Shown here one piece after another: positions 45,688-56,219 of a DNA stretch of 64,000 nt; position 1 is the first letter of the stretch, and each line of letters begins with the position of its first letter. The stretch is from Methanospirillum hungatei. Lineage in GTDB: Archaea > Halobacteriota > Methanomicrobia > Methanomicrobiales > Methanospirillaceae. A program made the translations under genes and the position numbers. The stretch lies in the NCBI RefSeq assembly GCF_019263745.1, contig NZ_CP077107.1:3329137-3393136 (forward strand), given 5' to 3'. Below the pieces are notes generated by a model that searched no databases, was not told the origin of the DNA, and saw only the letters and a list, made by a program, of their open reading frames with translations.

Positions 45688-48600
45688 GAAAAAAGTAATG
45701 CCAAGAAACCTGAAATGGGTTCCGGTAATTTTATTATTTCTCGTAATTGTGGGAATAACTGTTGCTGATGATATCGGCATATTAGCATATGGCGATATAA
45801 AAATAAAATTGGTGTCTGAAAATTTTACCGAAAGCCCTGATGGTTCTTTCTATAGGGATGTATCTCAAGGAGCAGTGTCAGACAATTATACTGCAGTCGA
45901 TTTAGGGGGCACATATACTCCGGATAGATATGATTGGAACTTGTCTCGAGGGACGGGAGGAATTGTGAAAAAAGTAGATAGCTCACCAGATAATTATTTC
46001 ACATATACATATAATACTCCTGGTTGGTACCTCTTAACGGTCACTGCAAGCAATTCAACTCATACAGGAGCTCTTCAGACAATTTCTAAAAATGTTTATG
46101 CTCAGAATCCAATAAAAAGTGAATGGTCCAATTTTTCTGCAACAAATTTATCTCAATCCAAATTTGGTAGTCCCTGGGAATATGTGTTTAACGCAACATA
46201 CGATTCTGATGGTGGGAAACCGGATTATGTGAATTATAATTTTGGGGATGGAACAATTTTAAATAACCAGCCTTTACAGAAAAATCATACATTTCCAAAT
46301 GAATTGTCGAAAACATACACTGTTACTCTAACTGCAAAGAATCTGACTCATGACAAGGTATTTTCAGATAATATTACGAATATTCCCTTTAAACCGTTAC
46401 CTTCCCCTCTGATTTCCTGTAATGTAACCAATTTTACATCAAAAACAAGTCTTGTTGAAAAAGATGGGGTACTGTATGCCCCTGCTCCTCATAAAGTAAA
46501 CTTTACATCCAGTTCCAGTTGGCCGTATGCTTCTTTGTATCCTCCATATAATGCAGGTGACTGGTATTATATCTGGAAATTAAATGGCAATCAAATAAAT
46601 TCACCATATACAAAAAATGAAATAAATTACACCTATACAATAATAAACCCGGGAACATACAATCTGGAACATCGGGTTTGTTTGAACCTAACTCCTGATA
46701 CCATTAAAGGACAAGTTACCAATATCACAACGAAAAAAATAACTGTGTATAAACCCATTGTAGCCAATTTCACAAGTTCTACAGTAAATTGTCCGACGTT
46801 CCCCGTCATATATACATTTAAGGATACTTCAACTGGCAGTAAAATTGATAGTTGGTATTGGGATTTTGGTGACCAGAAGAATCTAACCACTACAGCAAAT
46901 ACGGTAACACATGAATATTCCACTCCTGGATCCTATGCTGTAAATATGACTGCAAGAAATTCCACCTATGGGATTAGTCCATATAAACTAAACAATGTCG
47001 AAGTGAGAGGTTTGTATGCAAATTTCACCTCGACGCCGGTTCATCCAATAATTCGGGTAGATCCAGTAACTTTGAAAAATATACCAATTGATGTTGATTT
47101 TACTTCTACAAGTGAAGGGGCTGCAGGAGTTACAAAAACCTATTTATGGGAATTTGAAACCGCTGAAAAATCAGTCATAAATAAATTAGGTCAAAATGCA
47201 AAGATGACTTATTATGAGGGTGGTCTATACAACGTTTCATTAACGGTAACCTATACTTCGGGAACATGTAAAGGGACATCCAATAAGATTACTCGTCAAT
47301 TATTAATTGATGAAGATTTAGTTGCAGATTTCAAATATAACCAGATCATGGGTACATATCCATATGAAATTGAATTTTTGGATAATTCAACAGATTCTCC
47401 ATCAGTATGGTTATGGGAATTCTATGATAAAAGTGGCAAACTGGTCCCACCAACGGTCACAACTCAAAACACAAAGAGAACTTATACAGAGACCGGGTCG
47501 TACAAGGTGAATTTGTCTGTTGAAAGAGACACTGGAGACTATAGTACTGTATCAAAAATGATCCATGTTTCGGAGAACATCCAGGCAAAATTCGAAGCAA
47601 ATAAAACAAAAGGGGTCTCTCCGTTAGTAGTAAAATTCACTGATGAATCCATTCCTGCTGACAGTATTAATAAATGGCTCTGGAATTTTGATGATGGATC
47701 AACAAACGCAACACAAAATCCAGAACATAAATTCACCCTTCCTGCTGGTATCGCCCAGAAGCAATTTAATGTGAATTTAACAGTCACAAACCAAAGCACT
47801 GGTGCATCAAACAGTGTTATTAAAAAGATAGATGTAATTCAGCCTCTTGTTGCAGATTTCACTCCGAAAGGAAAAGTTCCAACTGATTTGGCTCAAGGGG
47901 TACAGTTTTATAATCAGTCTACTGGTAATGTGACTGGATTTTTATGGAATTTTGATGATGGAAATACCTCTACTCAGAAAAATCCGCTAAATAAATTCCC
48001 GAGCTATGGTGTTTATAATGTCAGTTTGACAGTCAGTAACACGTATTATGGGACAGCCAACACGACCCGAAACATTGTAAATATTACAGATAAAAGTTCA
48101 CCAAAAGCAGATTTCACTGCAGAACCAACAACAGTCAACACTCAAGATTCGGTTGTCTTTACATCTCATGTCCAGGGGCCTGATATTCAGTCATATTATT
48201 GGGACTTTGGTGATGGTCAGACTTCCACTGGAACGAACCCCTCTCATAAGTATCAGTACCCGGGTAAATACACTGTAACACTTAAAGTCACTAATCCATT
48301 TGGAGATGATACTGCAATTAAAACGGATTATATCAGTGTTCGAGGGTTAATCCCCAGTTTCATGACAGTACCTCCTGGTTGGGCTGTTGTTAATACTCCT
48401 GTCACATTTATCGACACCTCAAAAGGAAGTCCGGTCCAGTGGAATTGGAACTTTGGAGATGGAACTCTTGATACTCCTCCAACAGGCATCACGACTCATA
48501 CCTATACAAACATTGGAACATATACCGTGAATCTGACCGTTACAAATTGGCAACCGATCACTGCAACAACATCTCAACAGATAACGATAGTAAATAAAAC

Positions 48601-48862
48601 AGTCCCACAAGGAGTAGATTTTGAAGTTCCAGAACAACAGTATAGCGGAAAAGCACCATTAGAAGTTCAGTTTGAAGATACTACTCCACCACAATCAAAT
48701 GTTGTCGAATGGTTCTGGGAATTTGGAGATGGAACAAACTCCTTTGAGCAGGCACCGAAACATAAATATGAAAAACCAGGGCAATATTCAGTTACCTTGA
48801 CTGTGCGCAATGATGCAGGAACTAACGAAAAGAGACGTGTTGCATACGTAGTTGTCGTATAA
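45686..48862 (+). CDS. Exported PKD-repeat surface protein
   Basis: 1058 residues. A signal peptide (KWVPVILLFLVIVGITVADD) leads to an extracellular chain of about nine or ten PKD-type beta-sandwich domains. Each is marked by a WxWxFGDG-like strand: YNFGDGTIL, WYWDFGDQK, YLWEFETAE, WLWEFYDKS, WLWNFDDGS, FLWNFDDGN, YYWDFGDGQ, WNWNFGDGT and WFWEFGDGT. Many N-x-S/T sites suggest N-glycosylation. There is no C-terminal membrane helix or obvious sorting tail, so it may be held by contacts with other surface proteins. Likely roles are the outer envelope or cell-cell contact. Confidence 0.9.
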   Translation: MKKVMPRNLKWVPVILLFLVIVGITVADDIGILAYGDIKIKLVSENFTESPDGSFYRDVSQGAVSDNYTAVDLGGTYTPDRYDWNLSRGTGGIVKKVDSSPDNYFTYTYNTPGWYLLTVTASNSTHTGALQTISKNVYAQNPIKSEWSNFSATNLSQSKFGSPWEYVFNATYDSDGGKPDYVNYNFGDGTILNNQPLQKNHTFPNELSKTYTVTLTAKNLTHDKVFSDNITNIPFKPLPSPLISCNVTNFTSKTSLVEKDGVLYAPAPHKVNFTSSSSWPYASLYPPYNAGDWYYIWKLNGNQINSPYTKNEINYTYTIINPGTYNLEHRVCLNLTPDTIKGQVTNITTKKITVYKPIVANFTSSTVNCPTFPVIYTFKDTSTGSKIDSWYWDFGDQKNLTTTANTVTHEYSTPGSYAVNMTARNSTYGISPYKLNNVEVRGLYANFTSTPVHPIIRVDPVTLKNIPIDVDFTSTSEGAAGVTKTYLWEFETAEKSVINKLGQNAKMTYYEGGLYNVSLTVTYTSGTCKGTSNKITRQLLIDEDLVADFKYNQIMGTYPYEIEFLDNSTDSPSVWLWEFYDKSGKLVPPTVTTQNTKRTYTETGSYKVNLSVERDTGDYSTVSKMIHVSENIQAKFEANKTKGVSPLVVKFTDESIPADSINKWLWNFDDGSTNATQNPEHKFTLPAGIAQKQFNVNLTVTNQSTGASNSVIKKIDVIQPLVADFTPKGKVPTDLAQGVQFYNQSTGNVTGFLWNFDDGNTSTQKNPLNKFPSYGVYNVSLTVSNTYYGTANTTRNIVNITDKSSPKADFTAEPTTVNTQDSVVFTSHVQGPDIQSYYWDFGDGQTSTGTNPSHKYQYPGKYTVTLKVTNPFGDDTAIKTDYISVRGLIPSFMTVPPGWAVVNTPVTFIDTSKGSPVQWNWNFGDGTLDTPPTGITTHTYTNIGTYTVNLTVTNWQPITATTSQQITIVNKTVPQGVDFEVPEQQYSGKAPLEVQFEDTTPPQSNVVEWFWEFGDGTNSFEQAPKHKYEKPGQYSVTLTVRNDAGTNEKRRVAYVVVV

Positions 48863-49011
48863 GCAATTTCTTTAAAATCCCTTTTTTTGAGAAATATTTA
48901 AAAAAATATAATTTTTCTTCGATATACCTGATATCTTTTTTCGTTCGACAAATCAGTAACTATTCCTGATGCGAATAAAGAATTGAAAGTATATAGAACG
49001 TATTTCCATAC

Positions 49012-49021
49012 CTATATATAT
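49012..49021 (+). promoter_or_regulatory. Probable promoter of the second surface-protein gene
   Basis: CTATATATAT is a good TATA element about 110 bp before the ATG at 49132. Transcription would begin near 49043 and leave a leader of about 90 nt. A T-run at about 48883 may end the preceding transcript. Confidence 0.45.
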
Positions 49022-49070
49022 GATGAACAATATAACCCTGATTAATTCCTGTTGCGAGTTGCACCCGTAT

Positions 49071-49089
49071 TGGGGATGCGTTAAGTAAT
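49071..49089 (+). promoter_or_regulatory. Shared leader motif, copy 2 (before the PEGA/PKD protein)
   Basis: TGGGGATGCGTTAAGTAAT resembles the motif at the start of the first PKD gene, with one insertion and a few changes. It lies about 30 nt downstream of the predicted transcription start, so in the 5' leader. A shared translational or regulatory element is possible, as is chance. Confidence 0.28.
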
Positions 49090-49131
49090 TTCGAGGCATT
49101 CTCGTATCAAAGGGAAGGGGACGATCAAATT

Positions 49132-52100
49132 ATGGGAAAGGTTCAGATAATTCCGTTCATAGCACTGGCATGTGTACTCATGCTTTTGGTGACCGGATCA
49201 ATGGCCGCTCCATCTAAGGGGGTTATCTATGTCGATTCAAATCCGGATGGGGCTGAGATTTATCTCACCAATACCTCAGTATCACCCGATAATCTAACGG
49301 TTCATGATACAGCAGGTATTACACCTCGAGAATTCTTTGTTGATCCTGGGGAGTACCGACTCTTTTTGAAAAAATATGGATACATCACGTGGTGGAATGA
49401 ATCATTCACTGTTGCTCCTGAATCATATCAGGTCTTTAATATTACATTGACCGAGACCAATCCTCAATATGGTGCAATACATATTGATACTCAACCACCT
49501 GGGGCAAACTTAGTCCTTCAGCGTTTCATTCCAAATGTAACCAGTGTAATTTATAGTTCAACACCTGCATCTGTTGAATCTCTTCCACCAGGAACGTATA
49601 ATTTTACACTTACTAAGGATGGTTACTATCCGTATTCTAACACCACTGTTGTTAAAGCAGGTGATGTAACTGAATTATACGTTCCATTGGTTCCAATTCC
49701 TGACTCCGGCATTGTTACATTTAAGAGTGAACCAAACAGTGCACGAGTAGTAGTTGTCGGAGGAAATTTCTCTGCCCTGGGTTCCGGGATGGAAATGGAG
49801 ATTCAGGAGTATCTTGAGTCTTACAATGGGACTCCTGACGAAGTATCTGCCGGTATCAAGAATATTGTAGGTACCGAAACAATACCTCCGATAAAATTTG
49901 TTTACGGTCTAGTGGGGACAACTCCCTTCGATATGGAACTCTATGCTGGAGAATACGTATACCTATATTTCCTTGACGGGTATTCCATGAATGAGATGCC
50001 TCGATATTTCAACGTATCAGCCGGAGAGAAAAAGACAATAGTAGAAACATTGATTCCTGACCAGGAGTTTGTTCAGGTATTCTTTGAGACAAATGTTGAT
50101 GAGGAAGGGGGAGCAAATGTCGCTGTTGAGGGTGATGAACTCGGAACAACTCCGTGCTGGGTCTCTCTCCCATCTCATCAGATTGTAAGTGTTACCTTTG
50201 ACCAGATGCCATTATATGCGAAAAAGGTTGTTACGGTAGATACGACACTCTTTGAAGGCAGACCTTCAAAATGGGGAGAAATTATCCAGTTAGAATTAAT
50301 GACATATTATCTGACTGCGAGCGATGATGATCATAGCACTATTAATCCGTCTGGTGTAATTGCCGTTACTGCAGGTAATACTCAGGAATTTAACTTGAGT
50401 GGAGAGCTACCTGCTTGGCTGGTAGGAAACCTGACCGTTCATCGTGATGGATATGATCCAATTGTGTATCCCTATAATCAGCCTTCAGCAGTTTATCAGC
50501 ACACCAAGATTCTGCAGAATGCAACTCTTTCCCTTACTTCAGTGAAGAAGAAAGTTGCAGTAAATGCAACCGCTGGAAAGGGCGGATCTGTGAATTACCC
50601 TGGAATTACATTGTATGATTTTGAAACTCCAAGTAACCAGTATAATTTCACTGCAAATGATGGGTATGTGTTTAAGGAACTTTGGGTTGATGGAGAGCAA
50701 AAATTCAATGATAAATGGGATTTCCCTGCATCACAGATGATCCATAATCATACCCTTCTTGGTCTCTTCAGACCAACTCATGTTCTTATCACTCCGGTTG
50801 CGACAACCGGAGGTTCAATTTTAGATGGGACATCAGAAGCAACACCATATTGGATTGAGTACCTCGGATGTACTCACCAACATGAAGTTGTAGCAGATCC
50901 GGGATATCGGTTTACTTATGCAAACTTCACATCTACTGATGCACAGCAACTTCTTTCGTCTGAATCTGACAAAATTTACATCGGTTCTGTCTGTGATATC
51001 GATAAGAATACGACTATTACTGCACACTTTGAACCCTTGAACTACACGGTAAATTCGCGTTCAGCAGATGAAACCAAAGGAATAATTGTTCCAGCTTTAA
51101 CTAATTACACCGCTGGATTTGGGGAAACCCTTTCCTTTAAATCCAATCCCTTTGCCGGATATCAGTTATCAGAAATAACTGACAATGGAATATCAAAGGG
51201 AGTGGAAAATCCTTACAACATAACAGTAAATGAGGATCACGACATCGTTGCACATTTTCAGTCTGACGTCCTGACCATCGAGGCGGTCGCTGGTGAGGGC
51301 GGTATAATTGAGCCGGAAGGTTCAGTGAATGTCACCTTTGGCGACAGCCAGTGCTTCAACATCACCGCAAATGCCAATTATTATATTTCATCTGTAGTTA
51401 TTGACGGAGAGGATACCGGGAACCAGACAAGCCCCTATCAATACTGCTTCAATAATGTGACTACGGATCACAACATCTCTGCATACTTTACTCAGTATGC
51501 GTATACTATCACTCCGTCTGCTGGAGTTGGAGGAACAATTAGTCCATCCACTCCACAACTTGTTCCGATTGGAGATTCAGCGATCTTTACCATCACCCCA
51601 AGCGGATGTTATACAATAAAGGACGTTCAGGTTGATGGTGAGAGCAAGGGTGCATTATCAACATATACCTTTGTAAATGTCACTGAAGATCATACCATTC
51701 ATGCGGATTTCCAGATAAAAACCTATGAGATTCTGGTGAATCAGAGTGAAGGAGGTATGATTGATCCTGCTGGTGATGATGGAGTAGTTACGGTTAATTG
51801 TGGCAGTACTCAATGCTTCAATATTACACCTGATGAAGGAAATGTTGTCTATGATGTGATTGTTGACAATAACTCGGTTGGTGTATACAATAAATACTGC
51901 TTTACGAACATCACTGATAACCATACGTTAGAGGCTGTCTTTGTTATTCCGCCAGAACCGGACTTTGAAGCTGATCGAACTCGAGTGCCTCCGAAGTACC
52001 CGGTAAGCTTTAAAGATTTTACCAGAAACAATCCAACGGATTGGCTTTGGGACTTTGGTGATGGTGAAATCACAACAACTCGTGAACCGGTACATTATTT

Positions 52101-52701
52101 TGCTGAAGTTGGTAACTACACGGTTACTCTGACCGCCTACAATGCTGCCGCGACTGATGGAGTAAATAAGACAAAAGAGCATTATATTGAAGTTACTACA
52201 AATCCCATAGCAGAATTTGTTGCAAAATCTAAAGGAGGAATTCTTCCTCCAGGAGTTGAGATCGAGTTTGTTGATACGTCTTTGAATACAGAAGGCGTAG
52301 CATATGGATGGGTATTTGGAGATGGACCGAAAGGAGCAATCTCAAAGAATGCAACCCACATATATGATGGTCCTGGAGTCTATCAGGTAACTCACCAGGT
52401 AGAAAAGCCATTTATTGCCAAGGATTATGCATATGAGACTATTACCATCCTTCAAAAGCCTGAGGCAGACTTTATTGCCCATCCGGTTTCTGGAAAGGCA
52501 CCACTCACCGTGCAGTTTGAGGATCGTTCACAAGGATTCCCGACCTCATGGCTCTGGGACTTTGGAGATACCGTCAAGTCATATGATCAGAATCCAGTTC
52601 ATATCTATTCAAGCTCAGGTAACTACACCGTCAGTTTGAGTGTCTTTAGTGATGAAGGAAGTTCGATAAAAACGAAAGACGGATTTATTACCGTCCAGTA
52701 A
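49132..52701 (+). CDS. Exported PEGA, InlB-repeat and PKD surface protein
   Basis: 1189 residues. A signal peptide (IALACVLMLLVTGSMAAPS) is followed by two or three PEGA domains (about 30-340; VIYVDSNPDGAEIYLTN, AIHIDTQPPGANLVL, IVTFKSEPNSARVVV). Repeats of the divergent InlB-B type come next at about 480-940 (such as GEGGIIEPEGSVNVTFGDSQ and EDHTIHADF), then three PKD domains (WLWDFGDGE, YGWVFGDGP, WLWDFGDTV). Many sites for N-glycosylation are seen. ATG 49132 follows a GGGGA ribosome-binding site. The last PKD domain ends the protein, with no anchor helix. The two large surface genes are tandem and may contribute to the same layer. Confidence 0.9.
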   Translation: MGKVQIIPFIALACVLMLLVTGSMAAPSKGVIYVDSNPDGAEIYLTNTSVSPDNLTVHDTAGITPREFFVDPGEYRLFLKKYGYITWWNESFTVAPESYQVFNITLTETNPQYGAIHIDTQPPGANLVLQRFIPNVTSVIYSSTPASVESLPPGTYNFTLTKDGYYPYSNTTVVKAGDVTELYVPLVPIPDSGIVTFKSEPNSARVVVVGGNFSALGSGMEMEIQEYLESYNGTPDEVSAGIKNIVGTETIPPIKFVYGLVGTTPFDMELYAGEYVYLYFLDGYSMNEMPRYFNVSAGEKKTIVETLIPDQEFVQVFFETNVDEEGGANVAVEGDELGTTPCWVSLPSHQIVSVTFDQMPLYAKKVVTVDTTLFEGRPSKWGEIIQLELMTYYLTASDDDHSTINPSGVIAVTAGNTQEFNLSGELPAWLVGNLTVHRDGYDPIVYPYNQPSAVYQHTKILQNATLSLTSVKKKVAVNATAGKGGSVNYPGITLYDFETPSNQYNFTANDGYVFKELWVDGEQKFNDKWDFPASQMIHNHTLLGLFRPTHVLITPVATTGGSILDGTSEATPYWIEYLGCTHQHEVVADPGYRFTYANFTSTDAQQLLSSESDKIYIGSVCDIDKNTTITAHFEPLNYTVNSRSADETKGIIVPALTNYTAGFGETLSFKSNPFAGYQLSEITDNGISKGVENPYNITVNEDHDIVAHFQSDVLTIEAVAGEGGIIEPEGSVNVTFGDSQCFNITANANYYISSVVIDGEDTGNQTSPYQYCFNNVTTDHNISAYFTQYAYTITPSAGVGGTISPSTPQLVPIGDSAIFTITPSGCYTIKDVQVDGESKGALSTYTFVNVTEDHTIHADFQIKTYEILVNQSEGGMIDPAGDDGVVTVNCGSTQCFNITPDEGNVVYDVIVDNNSVGVYNKYCFTNITDNHTLEAVFVIPPEPDFEADRTRVPPKYPVSFKDFTRNNPTDWLWDFGDGEITTTREPVHYFAEVGNYTVTLTAYNAAATDGVNKTKEHYIEVTTNPIAEFVAKSKGGILPPGVEIEFVDTSLNTEGVAYGWVFGDGPKGAISKNATHIYDGPGVYQVTHQVEKPFIAKDYAYETITILQKPEADFIAHPVSGKAPLTVQFEDRSQGFPTSWLWDFGDTVKSYDQNPVHIYSSSGNYTVSLSVFSDEGSSIKTKDGFITVQ

Positions 52702-52712
52702 TTTTTTCGTCC

Positions 52713-54641
52713 CTATTCCATTTCTTTTCTTAAAACAGCTAACTGATCACGTAGTCGTATTGCTTCTTCAAAGTCAAGTCGCTGGGCTGCAGATTTCATC
52801 TGTGATTCCAGATTAATAATAAGATTTGGCAGAGCAGACTTTGGAACCTTCTTCTTCTTTCCGAGATCGATCTCCTGATCACGAACCGGTTTTTGAATGG
52901 TCTTTGGGGTGATGCCGTGTGATGTATTGTATTCAATCTGAAGTGCCCGTCTTCGCTCCGTCTCATCCATGGCCTTCTGCATGGAGCCGGTAATCGTATC
53001 GGCATACAATACTACAAAAGCATCTGAGTTTCGAGCAGCACGACCGATAATCTGGATAAGGCTACGTGCATCACGAAGGAACCCTTCCTTGTCAGCATCC
53101 AGTATACCGATAAACCCGACTTCTGGAATATCTAGCCCTTCCCGAAGCAGGTTAATACCGACCAGAACATCAAAGGTCCCGAGCCGGAGTTCTCTGATGA
53201 TCTCAGTTCGTTCAAGGGTATCAATATCTGAGTGGAGATAGCGGGTTTTTACTCCATGAGACAGGAGATATTCAGTAAGTTCCTCTGCAAGCCGCTTTGT
53301 GAGGGTTGTTATGAGGATTCGATCTCCCCGTTCGATGGTTCTTTGTATCTCGAATTTTATATTCTCCATCTGCCCCTGGATTGGCCTGACCTCTACAACC
53401 GGATCAACAAGGCCGGTTGGTCTGATGATCTGTTCGACGATCTGGTTTGAGTGGTCAAGTTCATAATCACCAGGCGTTGCAGATACACAGATGACATTCT
53501 TCAGGTATTGTTCGAACTCGAAAAACCGGAGTGGCCGGTTATCAAATGCAGATGGAAGCCGGAAACCATACTCAACAAGAGGAGTTTTTCTTGACCGGTC
53601 ACCATTGAACATCGCTCTGACCTGGGGAAGTGTCTGGTGACTTTCATCGATGAACATTAAAAACCGTTCAGGAAAATAGTCTAAAAGGCAGTATGGTTTT
53701 TCTCCAGGTTTCCTTCCGTCAAAGAATCGTGAATAGTTTTCAATCCCTTTGCATGATCCAGTCTCTCGGATCATCTCGATATCATAGGTAGTCCTCTGAC
53801 GAAGCCGGTGTGATTCAAGCATCCCCAGATGGGGAAGTCTATCGTTCAGTTCCTTTTCTATCTCGATGAGTGCCTGCTCTTTTTGCGCTTCATCAATGAC
53901 ATAGTGACTGGCCGGATACACATAGATATGTCTGAGTCGTTCGACCGGGTTTCCTGTAGTCCTGTTTATCTCGGTGATTCTTTCTACTTCGTCTCCGAAG
54001 AGTTCAATCCTGATGATATTGTTATAATAACTGGGGACCAGGTCGATAATGTCCCCTTTTACCCTGAACCGACCTGGGATGATCTCTATCTCATTCCTCT
54101 CGTACAGGTTGTCAACCAGGCGGCTGATGATCTCCCGCCTGCTCATCTTCTGCCCGACACCCAGGTCAAAACCCATTCGTTTGTAGGTATCAGGCTTACC
54201 AAGACCGTAGATACAGGATACTGATGCTATAACAATCACATCATTTCGGCTCAGGAGTGATGCAGTTGCAGAGAGCCGCATCATTTCAATCTTTGGGTTT
54301 ATCTGGGCATCTTTCTCAATATACTGGTCTTTTTTTGCGATATACGATTCTGGCTGGTAATAATCATAGTATGAAACAAAATATTCTACCCGGTTATTTG
54401 GGAAAAAATCTCGGAATTCGTGGTACAACTGGGCTGCCAGTGTTTTATTATGGGCGATAACCAGAGTCGGAATTTGGAGTTGCTCGATGACATTAGCCAT
54501 CGTGAATGTCTTACCAGAACCGGTTACTCCAAGTAATGTCTGAAATGAAGATCCGGTCCGGTAACCTTCTACTAACTCTGCGATAGCATCCGGTTGTGAT
54601 CCGGTGGGTTTAAAATCTGATACCAGTTGAAATTGTGTCAT
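52713..54641 (-). CDS. uvrB: Excinuclease ABC subunit B
   Basis: 642 residues. A helicase-like damage verifier in nucleotide excision repair. Visible motifs are Walker A (GVTGSGKTFTMANVI), the beta-hairpin YFVSYYDYYQPESYI, the DEAD-like FIDESHQTL, helicase motif VI (QIIGRAARN) and the C-terminal UVR motif (LESQMKSAAQRLDFEEAIRLRDQ) that binds UvrC. Its ATG overlaps the uvrC stop by 4 bp. It is the last gene of uvrA-uvrC-uvrB. Bacterial-type repair in a methanogen points to an old transfer from bacteria. Confidence 0.97.
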   Translation of the reverse strand: MTQFQLVSDFKPTGSQPDAIAELVEGYRTGSSFQTLLGVTGSGKTFTMANVIEQLQIPTLVIAHNKTLAAQLYHEFRDFFPNNRVEYFVSYYDYYQPESYIAKKDQYIEKDAQINPKIEMMRLSATASLLSRNDVIVIASVSCIYGLGKPDTYKRMGFDLGVGQKMSRREIISRLVDNLYERNEIEIIPGRFRVKGDIIDLVPSYYNNIIRIELFGDEVERITEINRTTGNPVERLRHIYVYPASHYVIDEAQKEQALIEIEKELNDRLPHLGMLESHRLRQRTTYDIEMIRETGSCKGIENYSRFFDGRKPGEKPYCLLDYFPERFLMFIDESHQTLPQVRAMFNGDRSRKTPLVEYGFRLPSAFDNRPLRFFEFEQYLKNVICVSATPGDYELDHSNQIVEQIIRPTGLVDPVVEVRPIQGQMENIKFEIQRTIERGDRILITTLTKRLAEELTEYLLSHGVKTRYLHSDIDTLERTEIIRELRLGTFDVLVGINLLREGLDIPEVGFIGILDADKEGFLRDARSLIQIIGRAARNSDAFVVLYADTITGSMQKAMDETERRRALQIEYNTSHGITPKTIQKPVRDQEIDLGKKKKVPKSALPNLIINLESQMKSAAQRLDFEEAIRLRDQLAVLRKEME

Positions 54642-56197
54642 TCCTTCATGCTCTTTTGTCTGAGTTTTTTCTGGTATGTAATGGCAAACCGGTGTGCCTC
54701 ATCCCTGATCTCCTGGATGAGGAGTGAAGCCGGGCTTTTCTTTTGCATTGAGAGGGGCGTATTTCTCCCGGGAATGAAAATCTCCTCTTCACGTTTTGCG
54801 ATGGATATAATTGGTATCGGAAGGGAGAGTTCTTCAAGGATAGTATGTGCAGATTTTAACTGTCCTGGTCCTCCATCCACAACAATAAGATCAGGCATCG
54901 GGCTGTTCTCGCGAAGGAGCCGGGAATATCGCCGTTTCACCACTTCAGCCATCGCAGCATAATCATCAGAAGGACCTGCTGTTTTTATTTTATAACGTCT
55001 ATAATTTCTTTTGTCAGGCCTTCCTTCCCTGAAAGAGACCATAGATGCAACAGTTCCGGTGCCCATGAGATGGGAGATGTCAAAACACTCAATGACTTCA
55101 GGCGGAGGATCCATGTGCAGCGCTTCACCTAGTTCAGCAAGTCTCATCTTTCCGGTGAAGAAGGAGACTTCCAGATTTTTATATGCTAGATCAAGAAGAT
55201 GTTTTTTTTCACCCTGTTTAGGTATGGTAAGTGTTACGTGAGTTTTTCTGAGATGGGTCAGGTAATCCTCCATCCCTGATCCGGGAGGTGAGGGGAGTAT
55301 CAGCTCGTTCGGTGGTTTGGTTGATGAGTAATACTGGAGGATAAATTCATCAAGAAAGTCTTCTGTTTCCGGGAATACATACTCTTCCTTACTTGTCAGT
55401 GACCCTCGTTCAACATGAAAGAGTATGAGGTATACGGTATCTCCAGATACGAGATAATTCACAATGTGCTCATCAGATTTTTTCTGTCGCTGAACATATT
55501 GTCGTTCTGACAAGTTCTCAATCGCTGCAATCCGGTCTCTGGTAACAAGTGCTTTTTCATACTCTTCAGATGCGGCAAAAGTTTCCATCTCTTTTTGGAG
55601 ATCAGTGATGAGATCCTGATTCTTACCTTTCAGGAGATAATCTGCACTCTTCACCAGATATTGATACTCTGGTTCTGATATTTTTCCGGTACATGGTGCG
55701 GCACAGGTTCCGAGATGGGATCGGAGACATGCCCGTTTTGTCATCTTTTTACATGTCCGGAGATGAAAAGTCTGTTTGATAAATTTCAGGATTTGATCCC
55801 GTTCTGCAGCAGAGACGAAGGGCCCGTAGAGGGTTCCGTTTTTCTTACTTGTTTTGTCCCTGGCAATACCGATTCGGGGGAAGGGATCATTGGATATCTG
55901 GATAAATGCGTAACTTTTCGCATCTTTCAGGTCGATGTTAAACTTTGGCTGATATTTTTTTATCAGGTTATTTTCAAGAATCAGGGCTTCGACTTCAGAT
56001 GAGGTTACAATGACATCGATGTCCTTGATGAGGGAGACGAGAATATCAATACGGGGAGTTATACTTTTTTTCTGAAAGTAACTTGATACCCGCTTCTTCA
56101 GGTTTTTCGCTTTTCCGACGTACAGGATGGTACCTGTTTCATCCTTAAACTGGTAACATCCCGGTTCTTCCGGTATAGTGGTAAGATCAATACTCAC
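54638..56197 (-). CDS. uvrC: Excinuclease ABC subunit C, short form
   Basis: 519 residues. An N-terminal GIY-YIG nuclease (PGCYQFKDETGTILYVGKAKNLKKR) makes the 3' cut. A Cys region (RTCKKMTKRACLRSHLGTC) and a UVR segment (EKALVTRDRIAAIE) follow. The RNase H-like part near 370-510 makes the 5' cut (IECFDISHLMGTG and DLIVVDGGPGQL). It stops soon after RDEAHRFAITYQKKLR, where bacterial UvrC carries on into a helix-hairpin-helix domain; that domain is absent, and the downstream frame is already uvrB. Confidence 0.95.
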   Translation of the reverse strand: MSIDLTTIPEEPGCYQFKDETGTILYVGKAKNLKKRVSSYFQKKSITPRIDILVSLIKDIDVIVTSSEVEALILENNLIKKYQPKFNIDLKDAKSYAFIQISNDPFPRIGIARDKTSKKNGTLYGPFVSAAERDQILKFIKQTFHLRTCKKMTKRACLRSHLGTCAAPCTGKISEPEYQYLVKSADYLLKGKNQDLITDLQKEMETFAASEEYEKALVTRDRIAAIENLSERQYVQRQKKSDEHIVNYLVSGDTVYLILFHVERGSLTSKEEYVFPETEDFLDEFILQYYSSTKPPNELILPSPPGSGMEDYLTHLRKTHVTLTIPKQGEKKHLLDLAYKNLEVSFFTGKMRLAELGEALHMDPPPEVIECFDISHLMGTGTVASMVSFREGRPDKRNYRRYKIKTAGPSDDYAAMAEVVKRRYSRLLRENSPMPDLIVVDGGPGQLKSAHTILEELSLPIPIISIAKREEEIFIPGRNTPLSMQKKSPASLLIQEIRDEAHRFAITYQKKLRQKSMKE

Positions 56198-56219
56198 CGT
56201 GTATCATCCATCTGTCTGA

